Source of the DNA: Telluribacter roseus
GTDB taxonomy: Bacteria > Bacteroidota > Bacteroidia > Cytophagales > Spirosomataceae
Assembly: GCF_017355915.2 (NCBI RefSeq)
Contig: NZ_JAFEUV020000017.1
Location: 47,319 to 111,318 of the forward strand
DNA length: 64,000 nucleotides
Reading direction: 5' to 3'
In this document: piece after piece, positions 1 to 7,519 of the stretch
Layout of the letters: each line of letters starts with the position of its first letter
Numbering within the stretch: position 1 is the first letter of the stretch
Program-made: the position numbers and the translations under genes
The notes under the pieces: generated by a model
The model's input: only the letters and a program-made list of their open reading frames with translations
The model's database searches: none
Told to the model about the DNA's origin: nothing

Positions 1-1
1 G

Positions 2-508
2 CTGTTTGACAGGGTCCCTTTCCGGGCGGTACATTACCTCAACGGCAACGCCGAAGATCCCGAGACCGAGTGCTACCGCTATACCAAGCTGCTGCACCAG
101 CACCCGGTCGACATTGTGTGCATGGGAATCGGTGAAAACTGCCACATTGCCTTCAACGATCCGCACGTAGCTGATTTCGAGGATCCGCACTGGGTAAAGG
201 TGGTAGATCTGGACCTGGCCTGCCGCCAGCAACAGGTGAATGACGGCTGTTTTGAAGGGTTGGACGAGGTACCCAACTACGCCCTGACGCTCACAGTACC
301 CGCCCTGATGTCGGGCAGCCACGTGTACTGCATGGTGCCCGGTCCCAGCAAGGCCGATGCTATTTTCAATACACTTTGTGGGGGAATCAGTGCCGAGTTT
401 CCGTCTACTATTCTGAGGATGCACCCGGACGCCACGCTATTCATTGACGCTGACAGCGCCAAGCTTTTGACTAAGGGGGCCGCCTTCTCGTTAGAATCAG
501 AGAGTTAA
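2..508 (+). CDS. NagB-like sugar-phosphate isomerase/deaminase, 5'-truncated
   Basis: The reading frame is open from base 2 to the TAA at 506-508, so the gene begins before the window. The visible 168 codons match the C-terminal part of the glucosamine-6-phosphate deaminase/6-phosphogluconolactonase-like family. The motif GIGENCHIAFNDP corresponds to the NagB active-site loop (usually G-H-I-A-F-N-E/D-P). The Gly before the His is Cys here. The family acts on hexosamine or related sugar phosphates in the cytoplasm. Bacteroidota carry several NagB paralogues of unclear substrate, and the altered loop makes an ordinary GlcN6P deaminase less certain. The gene is followed by a stem-loop repeat rather than a clear terminator. 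Confidence 0.8.
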   Translation: MFDRVPFRAVHYLNGNAEDPETECYRYTKLLHQHPVDIVCMGIGENCHIAFNDPHVADFEDPHWVKVVDLDLACRQQQVNDGCFEGLDEVPNYALTLTVPALMSGSHVYCMVPGPSKADAIFNTLCGGISAEFPSTILRMHPDATLFIDADSAKLLTKGAAFSLESES

Positions 509-543
509 ATTTAAAATAAACTTAATTCCCTTTTCAAAATTAT

Positions 544-656
544 CAGCCTTCCCATAAACCACCTATATAAATGGCCAGTGTGCGGCTGGTATGAGCAGGG
601 CTATTTATATCAAGTGGTGTTGGGAAGGCGGGGCCAGCCCGGCCGTGAGGGCGAAA
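544..656 (+). repeat. Stem-loop repeat element, copy A
   Basis: This is one of four related imperfect hairpins in the window. The outer stem is CCTTCCCA (547-554) with TGGGAAGG (621-628). A middle pairing is ACCAC (558-562) with GTGGT (614-618). The inner 12-bp stem is 565-576 with 599-610 and contains one G-T pair. The 22-nt loop (577-598) holds the conserved TGTGCG...GAGCAG segment. A GC-rich tail ends in GTGAGGGCGAAAG. The element lies between the NagB-like gene and the lipoprotein oxidoreductase, on the same strand as the latter. Function unknown. Confidence 0.8.
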
Positions 657-728
657 GTAAGCAGAGCCTAAGCGGAAATATAATGCTATAAGCTTTCAAT
701 AGTTATCTGAATACCATGATATTATAAT

Positions 729-2117
729 ATGAAAATTAAATCCCTACTCCCCTCCCTCCTCGCTACGGCTCTTATAGCAGGACAGGGATGCCAGACCATG
801 AAATCAACCGAAAGTTCCAATCAGCAGCTTGGGCTCATGGTGGTAGATCCCGGCCATTTCCACGCGGCCCTGGTGCAGAAGTACATGTACGAAGGGATGA
901 GTCCGGTGGTACATGTGTATGCCCCCGAAGGTCCCGATGTAAAATCATATCTGGACAAGATCGATAAGTACAATGCCCGGCCCGAAGATCCGACCAAGTG
1001 GGAGGAGAAAACCTATACCGGCTCCGACTACGTGGAAAAAATGCTGGAACAAAAGCCGGGCAACATCGTAGTACTGGCCGGAAACAACCAGAAGAAGACC
1101 AGCTACATCAAGCGGGCGGTAGATGCCAAACTGAACGTTCTGGCGGATAAACCTATGGCCATTAATGCCGAAGGCTTCGAGCTACTGAAAGAGGCTTTCG
1201 CCAGCGCTGAAAAGAATAACGTGCTGCTCTACGATATCATGACGGAGCGGTACGAAATCACCAATGCCCTGCAAAGAGATCTGGCCAATATGCCGGAGAT
1301 ATTCGGACAGCTGCAGAAGGGTACCCCTCAGGAGCCGGCCGTGGTGAAGGAAAGTGTACACCATATTTTCAAGTATATTTCAGGCGATCCCATTGTACGT
1401 CCGGCCTGGTTCTTCGACGTAACCCAGCAGGGCGAAGGTATCGTTGACGTAACCACCCACTTGGTAGACCTGGTGCAGTGGGCCAGTTTCCCCGAAACGC
1501 CGCTTGACTACCAGAAGGACATCCAAATCCTTTCGTCCCGCCGCTGGCCTACTGCCATGACGCCAAGCCAGTTCAGGAAGGTCACCAAGCTCAATGAATA
1601 TCCAGCTTATCTAAATAAAGATGTGAAGGACAGCACCCTGCAGGTATACTCCAACGGGGAGATGAACTACACACTTAAAGGAGTACACGCCAAAGTACTG
1701 GTAAAGTGGGACTTTGAAGCTCCCGAAGGTACCGGCGACACCCACTACTCCATCATGCGTGGTTCCAAAGCCAACCTCATCATCCGCCAGGGCAAGGAGC
1801 AGAACTACAAGCCTGTCTTATACATCGAGCCTATTGGTTCTGACGCCAACTTCGAGCAGACGCTGAAGACTAACTTTGCCAAAGCACAGGATAAATATCC
1901 AGGTATAGAGCTGAAGAAAACCCAGCAGGGCTGGGAAGTAACCATTCCCCAAAAGTACGATGTAGGTCACGAAGCGCACTTCTCACAGGTAGCTCAGAAG
2001 TACATGGAGTACCTTAAGGAAGGCAAACTGCCCGAGTGGGAAGTACCTAACATGCTCTCCAAGTACTACACGACTACTCAGGCGCTGAAAAAAGCCACCA
2101 ACGGTCAGCAACAGTAG
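729..2117 (+). CDS. Exported Gfo/Idh/MocA-like oxidoreductase lipoprotein
   Basis: This 462-residue protein starts with a hydrophobic leader that reaches a Cys near residue 21 (LIAGQGC). This resembles a lipoprotein signal, although the lipobox is imperfect. The following Rossmann-like half carries a nucleotide-binding region and DKPMAI, the equivalent of the EKP motif of Gfo/Idh/MocA dehydrogenases. The C-terminal half matches the 'putative oxidoreductase C-terminal' family found in Bacteroidota. Family members oxidise or reduce sugars with NAD(P); exported ones may keep a tightly bound cofactor. The substrate is unknown. The gene stands alone: repeat copy A lies upstream and a strong terminator follows it. 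A role in keto-sugar metabolism is suggested by the DUF1080 and isomerase genes elsewhere in the window. Confidence 0.85.
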   Translation: MKIKSLLPSLLATALIAGQGCQTMKSTESSNQQLGLMVVDPGHFHAALVQKYMYEGMSPVVHVYAPEGPDVKSYLDKIDKYNARPEDPTKWEEKTYTGSDYVEKMLEQKPGNIVVLAGNNQKKTSYIKRAVDAKLNVLADKPMAINAEGFELLKEAFASAEKNNVLLYDIMTERYEITNALQRDLANMPEIFGQLQKGTPQEPAVVKESVHHIFKYISGDPIVRPAWFFDVTQQGEGIVDVTTHLVDLVQWASFPETPLDYQKDIQILSSRRWPTAMTPSQFRKVTKLNEYPAYLNKDVKDSTLQVYSNGEMNYTLKGVHAKVLVKWDFEAPEGTGDTHYSIMRGSKANLIIRQGKEQNYKPVLYIEPIGSDANFEQTLKTNFAKAQDKYPGIELKKTQQGWEVTIPQKYDVGHEAHFSQVAQKYMEYLKEGKLPEWEVPNMLSKYYTTTQALKKATNGQQQ

Positions 2118-2131
2118 TCACAAATAGCTTA

Positions 2132-2183
2132 TTTAAAACAACAAGCCCGTTCAGATGTCTCTGAGCGGGCTTGTTGTTTTAAA
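2132..2183 (+). terminator. Rho-independent terminator, bidirectional
   Basis: A very long stem runs through AACAACAAGCCCG and CGGGCTTGTTGTT. It continues inward to TCAG/CTGA around the loop ATGTCT and outward into an A-run and a T-run. It ends transcription of the oxidoreductase lipoprotein and can also serve the reverse-strand gene at 2236-2505. Confidence 0.92.
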
Positions 2184-2235
2184 CTGGAATAGCAGGAATC
2201 CTAACCTATCAGCTGGGTCCTCCTTGGGTACCTTT

Positions 2236-2505
2236 TTATTTAGTTTCCGTCTTTTTGTCATAGAAAAGCTTTTTGCTACGATATTTTATTCCATGGAATG
2301 GAATAAAAGAAAGCACTATCTCTTTCCAGGACATTCCTATATAACGCATTCGCAGGAAAGCCAGTAATGGAATGAAGACTAAGATACCTAACCTCCCGCC
2401 TGTCTTCATCACCTCTTCTGAATACTCTTCCGGTACCATAAGAGAGGCTAAGCCCAAAGCAACAGCGCCTCCAATGAGTAGACCAAAATACCATCCTCGC
2501 GTCAT
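2236..2505 (-). CDS. Small two-helix membrane protein, unknown function
   Basis: This 89-residue protein has two hydrophobic segments, one after the N-terminal MTRGWYFG and one around LGILVFIPLLAFL. They are joined by a short acidic loop, and a basic tail follows. The open frame extends six codons further up to a TTG. The ATG at 2503-2505 is preferred because the membrane helix begins right after it. I do not recognise a named family, but the regular membrane-protein pattern and clean frame argue that it is real. It converges on the bidirectional terminator at 2132-2183. Confidence 0.6.
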   Translation of the reverse strand: MTRGWYFGLLIGGAVALGLASLMVPEEYSEEVMKTGGRLGILVFIPLLAFLRMRYIGMSWKEIVLSFIPFHGIKYRSKKLFYDKKTETK

Positions 2506-2722
2506 AGTAGTACCATTTATCAATTAAGTAGTAGAAAGAATAGTTTGTTGATAACAATATCTGCAAAAGCTTTGCCGTGATCAATAGCAGATATACAGTA
2601 TTTTACTAAATGATGCTCTTAAATGTTGTGAGATTACTACCTTCTCCTGCAATAGCCAAGTCTACTGGCCTTCAATCATTATACTTTATCAAAATATTTT
2701 TATAAAATAACGCGGGTAGCTA

Positions 2723-2750
2723 TTGCAGCTCAAATCTTTTTGTAAATTTG
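2723..2750 (+). promoter_or_regulatory. Candidate Bacteroidota promoter for the esterase cluster
   Basis: TAAATTTG at 2743-2750 matches the Bacteroidota -7 consensus TAnnTTTG exactly and lies 28 bases before the ATG of the first esterase. The upstream element is weak: a TTG at 2723-2725 with 17-bp spacing, which is shorter than the usual 19-21. Confidence 0.45.
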
Positions 2751-2778
2751 ACACAAAGCTAAGTTCCTGCCCATTCCT

Positions 2779-3972
2779 ATGAAAAAATCTATCCGCAAAG
2801 TACTTCCCGCTCTATTGGTACTGGCTGGCGCTCATCTGGTACAGGCGCAGCAGGCCCACGTCAACCTGGACTGGAATCCGCAGAAGAACGACCGGAACCT
2901 GCTTCCCTTCGGAGCCAGTGTCATTTCGCCCGAAGTACACGATGACCAGACCGTAACCTTCCGGCTCAAAGCACCAGACGCTAACTCGGTAGCCCTGACA
3001 GGCGGTCCCATGCTGCTGGCACTCAAAGCCAATGCGCCGGTCCCTTTTAAGAGAGGCAACGATGGTATCTGGACGCTGAAGGTGGGGCCGGTTAAACCGG
3101 ACATCTACGTATATAAATTTATCATTGACGGTGTCACGGTACCCGACCCTAATAATACCCTCACCGGTTTCGCCGATCAGCCCGGCTGGAGTAATCTGGT
3201 GGTACACGGTAGTGGCCCGGCTTACTACGATGCCAAACCGGTACCCCATGGCTCCGTTACCCGCCACATCTACCACTCCGATGTACTGGGTGGCGAGCGG
3301 GAGATGTATGTGTATACCCCTCCCGGCTACGATCCCAAAAAGAGGTACCCGGTGTTGTACCTGCTGGGTGGCAGCGGCGAGCTGGCCTCTGGCTGGAGCC
3401 TCGACGGACGCGCTAATTTTATAATGGACAACCTCCTGGCCGAAGGCAAAGCGGTACCCATGATCATAGCGATGCCCAACAACCAGGTCATCCACCGCAA
3501 CGACCCGAAGCATACCGAGCTTACGTTTGATCTGTTCGAGGAAGAGCTCAAAAAGCACATCGTACCATTCGTGGACAAAACGTACAGTACCCGCACCGAC
3601 CGTAAGGGACGTGCCCTAGCCGGACTCTCCATGGGTGGTCGACATACCCAATTCGTAGGCTTTAAGAACCTGGACCTGTTCAGCTCATTTGGTGTGCTGA
3701 GTGCGGGCGATGTGGATACCGAGAAAACCAGCGCTGCTTTCCTGAATGATCCAGATGTGAATAAAAAAGTAGATTACCTGTTCGTAGGCCAGGGTACCGG
3801 TGAAGTAGAGACCATCGGCAAGCGCACTGTAGCCCTGAACGAGGCACTGGAAAAGCATAAGGTAAAACACCAGTACTACGTTGGTGGCGACGGCTCGCAC
3901 GACTGGGGTACCTGGCGGCACCTGCTCTACTACCAGTTCCTGCCCAATCTGTGGCGGAGCGGTATGAAGTAG
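2779..3972 (+). CDS. Exported esterase with N-terminal E-set domain, divergent active site
   Basis: This 397-residue protein has a Sec signal ending near residue 23 (LVQAQ). An immunoglobulin-like E-set/CBM48-like domain covers about residues 45-145. An esterase D/feruloyl-esterase-type alpha/beta-hydrolase domain covers 160-397. The nucleophile is Ser284 in GLSMGG and the general base is probably His374 in GSHDWGTW. The oxyanion stretch reads YLLGGSG where both neighbours read LLHGGG. At the usual catalytic Asp position (GKDDF in the next gene) it has GQGTGE. It is therefore either a divergent enzyme with Glu as acid or one with reduced activity. Family members remove acetyl or feruloyl groups from plant polysaccharides. 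It is the first of three tandem esterases, probably co-transcribed. Confidence 0.88.
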   Translation: MKKSIRKVLPALLVLAGAHLVQAQQAHVNLDWNPQKNDRNLLPFGASVISPEVHDDQTVTFRLKAPDANSVALTGGPMLLALKANAPVPFKRGNDGIWTLKVGPVKPDIYVYKFIIDGVTVPDPNNTLTGFADQPGWSNLVVHGSGPAYYDAKPVPHGSVTRHIYHSDVLGGEREMYVYTPPGYDPKKRYPVLYLLGGSGELASGWSLDGRANFIMDNLLAEGKAVPMIIAMPNNQVIHRNDPKHTELTFDLFEEELKKHIVPFVDKTYSTRTDRKGRALAGLSMGGRHTQFVGFKNLDLFSSFGVLSAGDVDTEKTSAAFLNDPDVNKKVDYLFVGQGTGEVETIGKRTVALNEALEKHKVKHQYYVGGDGSHDWGTWRHLLYYQFLPNLWRSGMK

Positions 3973-4102
3973 TATATGAGTCTATGAGTTTAAAGTGTAT
4001 GAGTATTTGTAGCTAGCTAAGTTAGTCCATTGAACATAGCCCCAGCGGCGGTCGGCCGCTGCCGGGCGGTACCAAAAAATTACCTTTCAATCCTATTCCA
4101 AC

Positions 4103-5266
4103 ATGAAACTGAAAAGTACACTAACCTTAGCCCTCGGACTTTCCGCAGTGGCTCTTGTAACGGCCCCGCAGGCTATGGCCCAGGGCCAGCAGCGGCAGCC
4201 TACGCCCAACGATACGCTGCAGTCGCCCCGGATATCGGCTGACAAAAAAGCGACCATCAGTATCTACGCGCCCAAAGCGAGTGAGGTAACTGTTTTCGGT
4301 GATTTTAACCCCGGCAAGCCCCTCTCCCTTACCAAAGGCGAAAGTGGCGTATGGTCGGTCACTACCGGGCCGCTTCGCCCCGACTACTATACCTATACCC
4401 TGATGGTAGATGGGGTACGTACCGTAGACCCTAAGAATGCCGTCATCAAGCAGGGTATTAGCAGCCTCGAGAATGTGATGATAGTACCGGGTGCCGAAAA
4501 TGCCTTTCAGGAAAATGCAGCTGTACCGCACGGCGAAGTACGGCAGGTATGGTACAAGTCAGGGAACCTGGATATGATGCGGCGCATGCACGTGTACACA
4601 CCACCGGGTTACGAGAAAGGCACTACGAAGTACCCCGTGTTCTACCTCCTGCACGGTGGTGGTGACGACGACTCGGGCTGGAACTCCATTGGCCGCGCCA
4701 GCTTTATTCTGGACAACCTGATTGCTTCCGGAAAGGCGAAGCCCATGATCGTGGTGATGCCCAACGGTAGCATGCCTCCTTCGGCCTTCCCCGCTGGCAC
4801 CGCCCAGAACGAACGGATGAACAAGATGACAGACCTCTACTCGGCCGAACTACTCAAAGAGGTAATGCCTTACGTAGAAAAGACCTACCGTGTCCTGCCC
4901 GGCCGCGAGAACCGCGCCATTGCTGGTCTGTCCATGGGCGGTCTGCAGACACTGGATGTGGCCCTTTCCAATCCTGACCTATTCAACTACGTAGGCGTGT
5001 GGAGCTCCGGCTTCTTTGGTCCTACCATTGATGTGGCCGAAAACAAGTACGCCAAGGCACTGAAAGATCCAAACTTCAATAAAAACAAGAAGCTGTTTCT
5101 GCTACAGATCGGTAAGGACGACTTCCTGATGGATGCCAGCAACAAGACCAAAGCCCTGCTGGACAAGAACCAGATCAAGTACCAGTACAAAGAAACCGAA
5201 GGCGGCCACACCTGGATCAACTGGCGGCAGTACCTCAACGAGTACGCTCAGGTACTCTTCAAGTAG
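4103..5266 (+). CDS. Exported feruloyl/acetyl esterase with N-terminal E-set domain
   Basis: This 387-residue paralogue of the preceding gene has the same architecture: signal peptide ending at QAMAQ (residue 27), E-set domain at about 45-130, and alpha/beta-hydrolase domain at about 145-387. The active site looks intact: LLHGGGDDD near 182-190 for the oxyanion hole, Ser277 in GLSMGG, Asp339 or 340 in GKDDF, and His369 in GGHTW. Such enzymes de-esterify xylan or related glycans in the periplasm or at the cell surface. The 130-nt gap from the previous gene contains a GC-rich hairpin (4043-4061) without a T-run, so read-through is likely. Confidence 0.9.
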   Translation: MKLKSTLTLALGLSAVALVTAPQAMAQGQQRQPTPNDTLQSPRISADKKATISIYAPKASEVTVFGDFNPGKPLSLTKGESGVWSVTTGPLRPDYYTYTLMVDGVRTVDPKNAVIKQGISSLENVMIVPGAENAFQENAAVPHGEVRQVWYKSGNLDMMRRMHVYTPPGYEKGTTKYPVFYLLHGGGDDDSGWNSIGRASFILDNLIASGKAKPMIVVMPNGSMPPSAFPAGTAQNERMNKMTDLYSAELLKEVMPYVEKTYRVLPGRENRAIAGLSMGGLQTLDVALSNPDLFNYVGVWSSGFFGPTIDVAENKYAKALKDPNFNKNKKLFLLQIGKDDFLMDASNKTKALLDKNQIKYQYKETEGGHTWINWRQYLNEYAQVLFK

Positions 5267-5306
5267 GATTTCTTACCCAATCATACTGTTCAATAATTAA
5301 TCAAAA

Positions 5307-6182
5307 ATGAAACTAGTACAGATTATTTTCGTCGCGTGCTTGCTGGGCTTGTCTAACCTTTCCTTCGGAGCCAAGGTAGACTCCCTGGATATACCCAGTG
5401 CCGCCATGGGCAAGACCTACAAGGCCGCGGTGGTACTGCCTGCCTCCTACGCTAACAGCAGCAAACCTTACCCGGTGCTGTATCTGCTGCACGGAGGCGG
5501 TGGCCGCTTCAGCGACTGGCTGTCCAATACGCCCGATAAAATGCTGCTTCATAAGCTGGCCGATCAGTATAACCTCATTATTGTAACACCCGAAGGCGAA
5601 CGACTCGGCGGTTACCTGGACAGCCCGTTTCAGAAGGACAACAAATTTGAAACGTACATCACCAAGGAGGTGGTAGAGAAGATTGATGGCACCTACCGCA
5701 CTATCCGTGACCGCAAGGGGCGCGTCATTACGGGCCTCAGCATGGGGGGCCACGGGGCCTTGTTCCTGTCGGGGCGGCACCCGGAGCTGTACTGTGCGGC
5801 GGGTAGTATGAGTGGTGCCCTTGACCTGAATGCGGATACCTGGAAGATCACCCCTGAGTTTGCCAAGCAAATAGCACCGGGCTTTGAGCGTATCCTGGGT
5901 CCCAAGGGGGCTACGCCCGATCAGTATGCCGCTCATTCAGTAGTGTACATGGCGGAGAAGATGAAGACCAACGATGTAAGGATTATTATTGACTGCGGCG
6001 TAGATGACTTTCTGATCGAGCCCAACCGTGAGCTGCACCGCAGACTGGTGTACAACAAGACGCCTCACGACTACATCGAGCGCCCCGGCGGCCATACCTG
6101 GGACTACTGGGAAAACTCTCTCCCCTACCACGTCCTGTTCTTCCACAAGATCCTCAAGGCGAATGGTAGTGTGATTCCTTGA
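5307..6182 (+). CDS. Exported esterase of the EstA/esterase D family
   Basis: This 291-residue protein has a Sec signal (cleavage near SFGA, residues 19-22) and a single alpha/beta-hydrolase domain, without the E-set domain of its two upstream neighbours. The catalytic elements are visible: LLHGGGG at about 61-66, Ser145 in GLSMGG, Asp in CGVDDF, and His in GGHTWDYW. It resembles tributyrin/acetyl esterases. It begins 40 nt after the previous gene and probably belongs to the same transcript. Three related esterases with different architectures in a row suggest division of labour on differently acylated substrates. Confidence 0.9.
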   Translation: MKLVQIIFVACLLGLSNLSFGAKVDSLDIPSAAMGKTYKAAVVLPASYANSSKPYPVLYLLHGGGGRFSDWLSNTPDKMLLHKLADQYNLIIVTPEGERLGGYLDSPFQKDNKFETYITKEVVEKIDGTYRTIRDRKGRVITGLSMGGHGALFLSGRHPELYCAAGSMSGALDLNADTWKITPEFAKQIAPGFERILGPKGATPDQYAAHSVVYMAEKMKTNDVRIIIDCGVDDFLIEPNRELHRRLVYNKTPHDYIERPGGHTWDYWENSLPYHVLFFHKILKANGSVIP

Positions 6183-6236
6183 TGAAATGTTATTGAATTT
6201 AGGCAGCTTGTAAAACTTTTGCTCGCAATCTGAATT

Positions 6237-6365
6237 CGAAGGCAGGGCCAGCTATGGCCCTCCTCCGCCGGGCGGGCGGCGCTCTCCCCACACCTCTGTA
6301 ATCTTTTGGCCTGCGCAAGCCCTACGCACAAATGCCAAAAGATTAAGGTCGGTTTAGGGGAGAGC
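6237..6365 (-). repeat. Stem-loop repeat element, copy C
   Basis: Read on the reverse strand, this has the same plan as copy A. The outer 9-bp stem is GCTCTCCCC (6281-6289) with GGGGAGAGC (6357-6365). A perfect inner 12-bp stem is TAATCTTTTGGC (6299-6310) with GCCAAAAGATTA (6334-6345). The 23-nt loop (6311-6333) carries the conserved TGTGCG...TGCGCAG on the reverse strand. The GC-rich tail points toward the esterase stop codon. It is the mirror neighbour of copy B. Confidence 0.8.
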
Positions 6366-6460
6366 TGGTAAACTTGGTTGAATAACCCTGTTAGTAATAG
6401 AGATGTTAATTTTAAACTTGGACTATTATTGCTACCAAACATTAACAATGTGTTCTCTAT

Positions 6461-6576
6461 CAGCCCTCTCATAAGCCGACCTTATTTTACAGCTATATGT
6501 GCGGCTGGTTTGCGCAGAGCTGTAAAATACAGAGGCGTTGAGAGGGCGAGGCCCGCTCGGCCGTGAGGGCGAAAGC
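6461..6576 (+). repeat. Stem-loop repeat element, copy B
   Basis: The outer stem is CCCTCTCA (6464-6471) with TGAGAGGG (6539-6546). A perfect inner 12-bp stem is TATTTTACAGCT (6483-6494) with AGCTGTAAAATA (6518-6529). The 23-nt loop (6495-6517) contains TGTGCGGCTGG and TGCGCAG. The tail ends in GTGAGGGCGAAAG as in copy A. With copy C it fills most of the 555-nt gap at 6183-6737. I see no gene in that gap. Confidence 0.82.
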
Positions 6577-6688
6577 TAGCATTACACAGCTAAATTGGAA
6601 TTAGGTCAATAGAAATCTGGGACAAATGTAAACAACTAAATTACCCAATAAAGACAAGACAAAGATTATAAGAGGGTATAAAGCAAAT

Positions 6689-6724
6689 AGCCCCGAACGT
6701 ACTGATGCGTTCGGGGCTTTATTA
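6689..6724 (-). terminator. Bidirectional Rho-independent terminator
   Basis: The perfect stem AGCCCCGAACG (6689-6699) with CGTTCGGGGCT (6708-6718) is flanked by TTTATTATT on the forward strand and a T-rich run on the reverse strand. It sits just after the stop of the reverse-strand alpha/beta hydrolase gene. Confidence 0.88.
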
Positions 6725-6737
6725 TTACTGAAATACC

Positions 6738-7517
6738 TTACTTCGCTTTATCCAGCAACTCTACCAGCTCCTGGGGCTTCGACCACTGGGGGTTGTGGTC
6801 GGCGCTCATCTCGATGTAGTTCCAGCCGCGCTCCTTAGCGCGCTGGGCAAACCGGAAAAACCCATCCTCCTCTGGCTTCTTACCCGGATCTACGGTCAGG
6901 ATGTAGGTAACGGGTAGCTGACGCGCGGCCGCATTTTTCAGCGAGATGGGTTCGGTCAGCGTTTTCACCGGATGCGGTACATCCTTGGGTGGCTTCTGAT
7001 CAGCCTTCACCCAGGCCGGTACCAGAAAGCCGTCCTTCTCCATACGCCGTATCCCCTCGCTCTGAGCAGGGCTACCCTGCGCACTGAACGCGCTCTCTCC
7101 GTCGTTGGGTACGAACGCATCCAGGTATACCAGCCGCTTGATCCGATCGGGTATGCGGTCGGCTGCGCCGGTCACTACCATGCCACCGTAGCTGTGGCCC
7201 ATCAGGATTACGTCGTGCAAGTCTTCGAACAAGATGGCATTTACCACGTCGTTGATGTGCGTAGTGAGGTTGATATCCTGTGAAGCCAGGTGTACCCGCT
7301 CGCCCTGGCCCGTGAGCGAGGGACGGTACACGTTGTAGCCGCGCGCTGTGAGCATAGAGTCCACTTTCTTGAAGGACCAGCTTCCGCCCCAGGCGCCGTG
7401 TACCAGTACGTAGGTAGGTTGCTTGCCTTTAGCTGCCTGCGCGGTAACTTTGGTAAAAGGGGTCGCTAAAAGGCAGAGCAGCAGGGCCGCAGCAGTCAGA
7501 ATGCGATGTGTAGTCAT
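6738..7517 (-). CDS. Exported alpha/beta hydrolase
   Basis: This 259-residue protein has a signal peptide ending near KVTAQ (residue 27). The alpha/beta-hydrolase core has VHGAWGG at 39-45 (oxyanion region), the nucleophile elbow GHSYGG with Ser109, and a C-terminal His in SADHNPQW. It resembles the salicylate-esterase/EstC-like branch of small esterases that act on aromatic or small acyl esters. The substrate cannot be told from sequence. It starts 2 bp after the GH3 stop codon, so it is almost certainly translated from the same mRNA. Confidence 0.85.
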   Translation of the reverse strand: MTTHRILTAAALLLCLLATPFTKVTAQAAKGKQPTYVLVHGAWGGSWSFKKVDSMLTARGYNVYRPSLTGQGERVHLASQDINLTTHINDVVNAILFEDLHDVILMGHSYGGMVVTGAADRIPDRIKRLVYLDAFVPNDGESAFSAQGSPAQSEGIRRMEKDGFLVPAWVKADQKPPKDVPHPVKTLTEPISLKNAAARQLPVTYILTVDPGKKPEEDGFFRFAQRAKERGWNYIEMSADHNPQWSKPQELVELLDKAK

Positions 7518-7519
7518 GT

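Noticed and set aside
544..656. Integron attC site as an explanation for the stem-loop elements
   Set aside because: attC sites also have variable stems, but the RYYYAAC/GTTRRRY core sites are absent and the elements do not separate single-gene cassettes. No integron integrase is in the window.
2276..2584. A 102-codon reverse frame overlapping the small membrane protein
   Set aside because: It overlaps in another frame and has an irregular, Cys/Tyr-rich composition; the 2236-2505 frame has proper membrane helices.
2812..3558. A 248-codon open frame on the reverse strand inside the first esterase gene
   Set aside because: It is fully antisense to a gene with a clear signal peptide and catalytic motifs, and its translation shows no domain or export signal.
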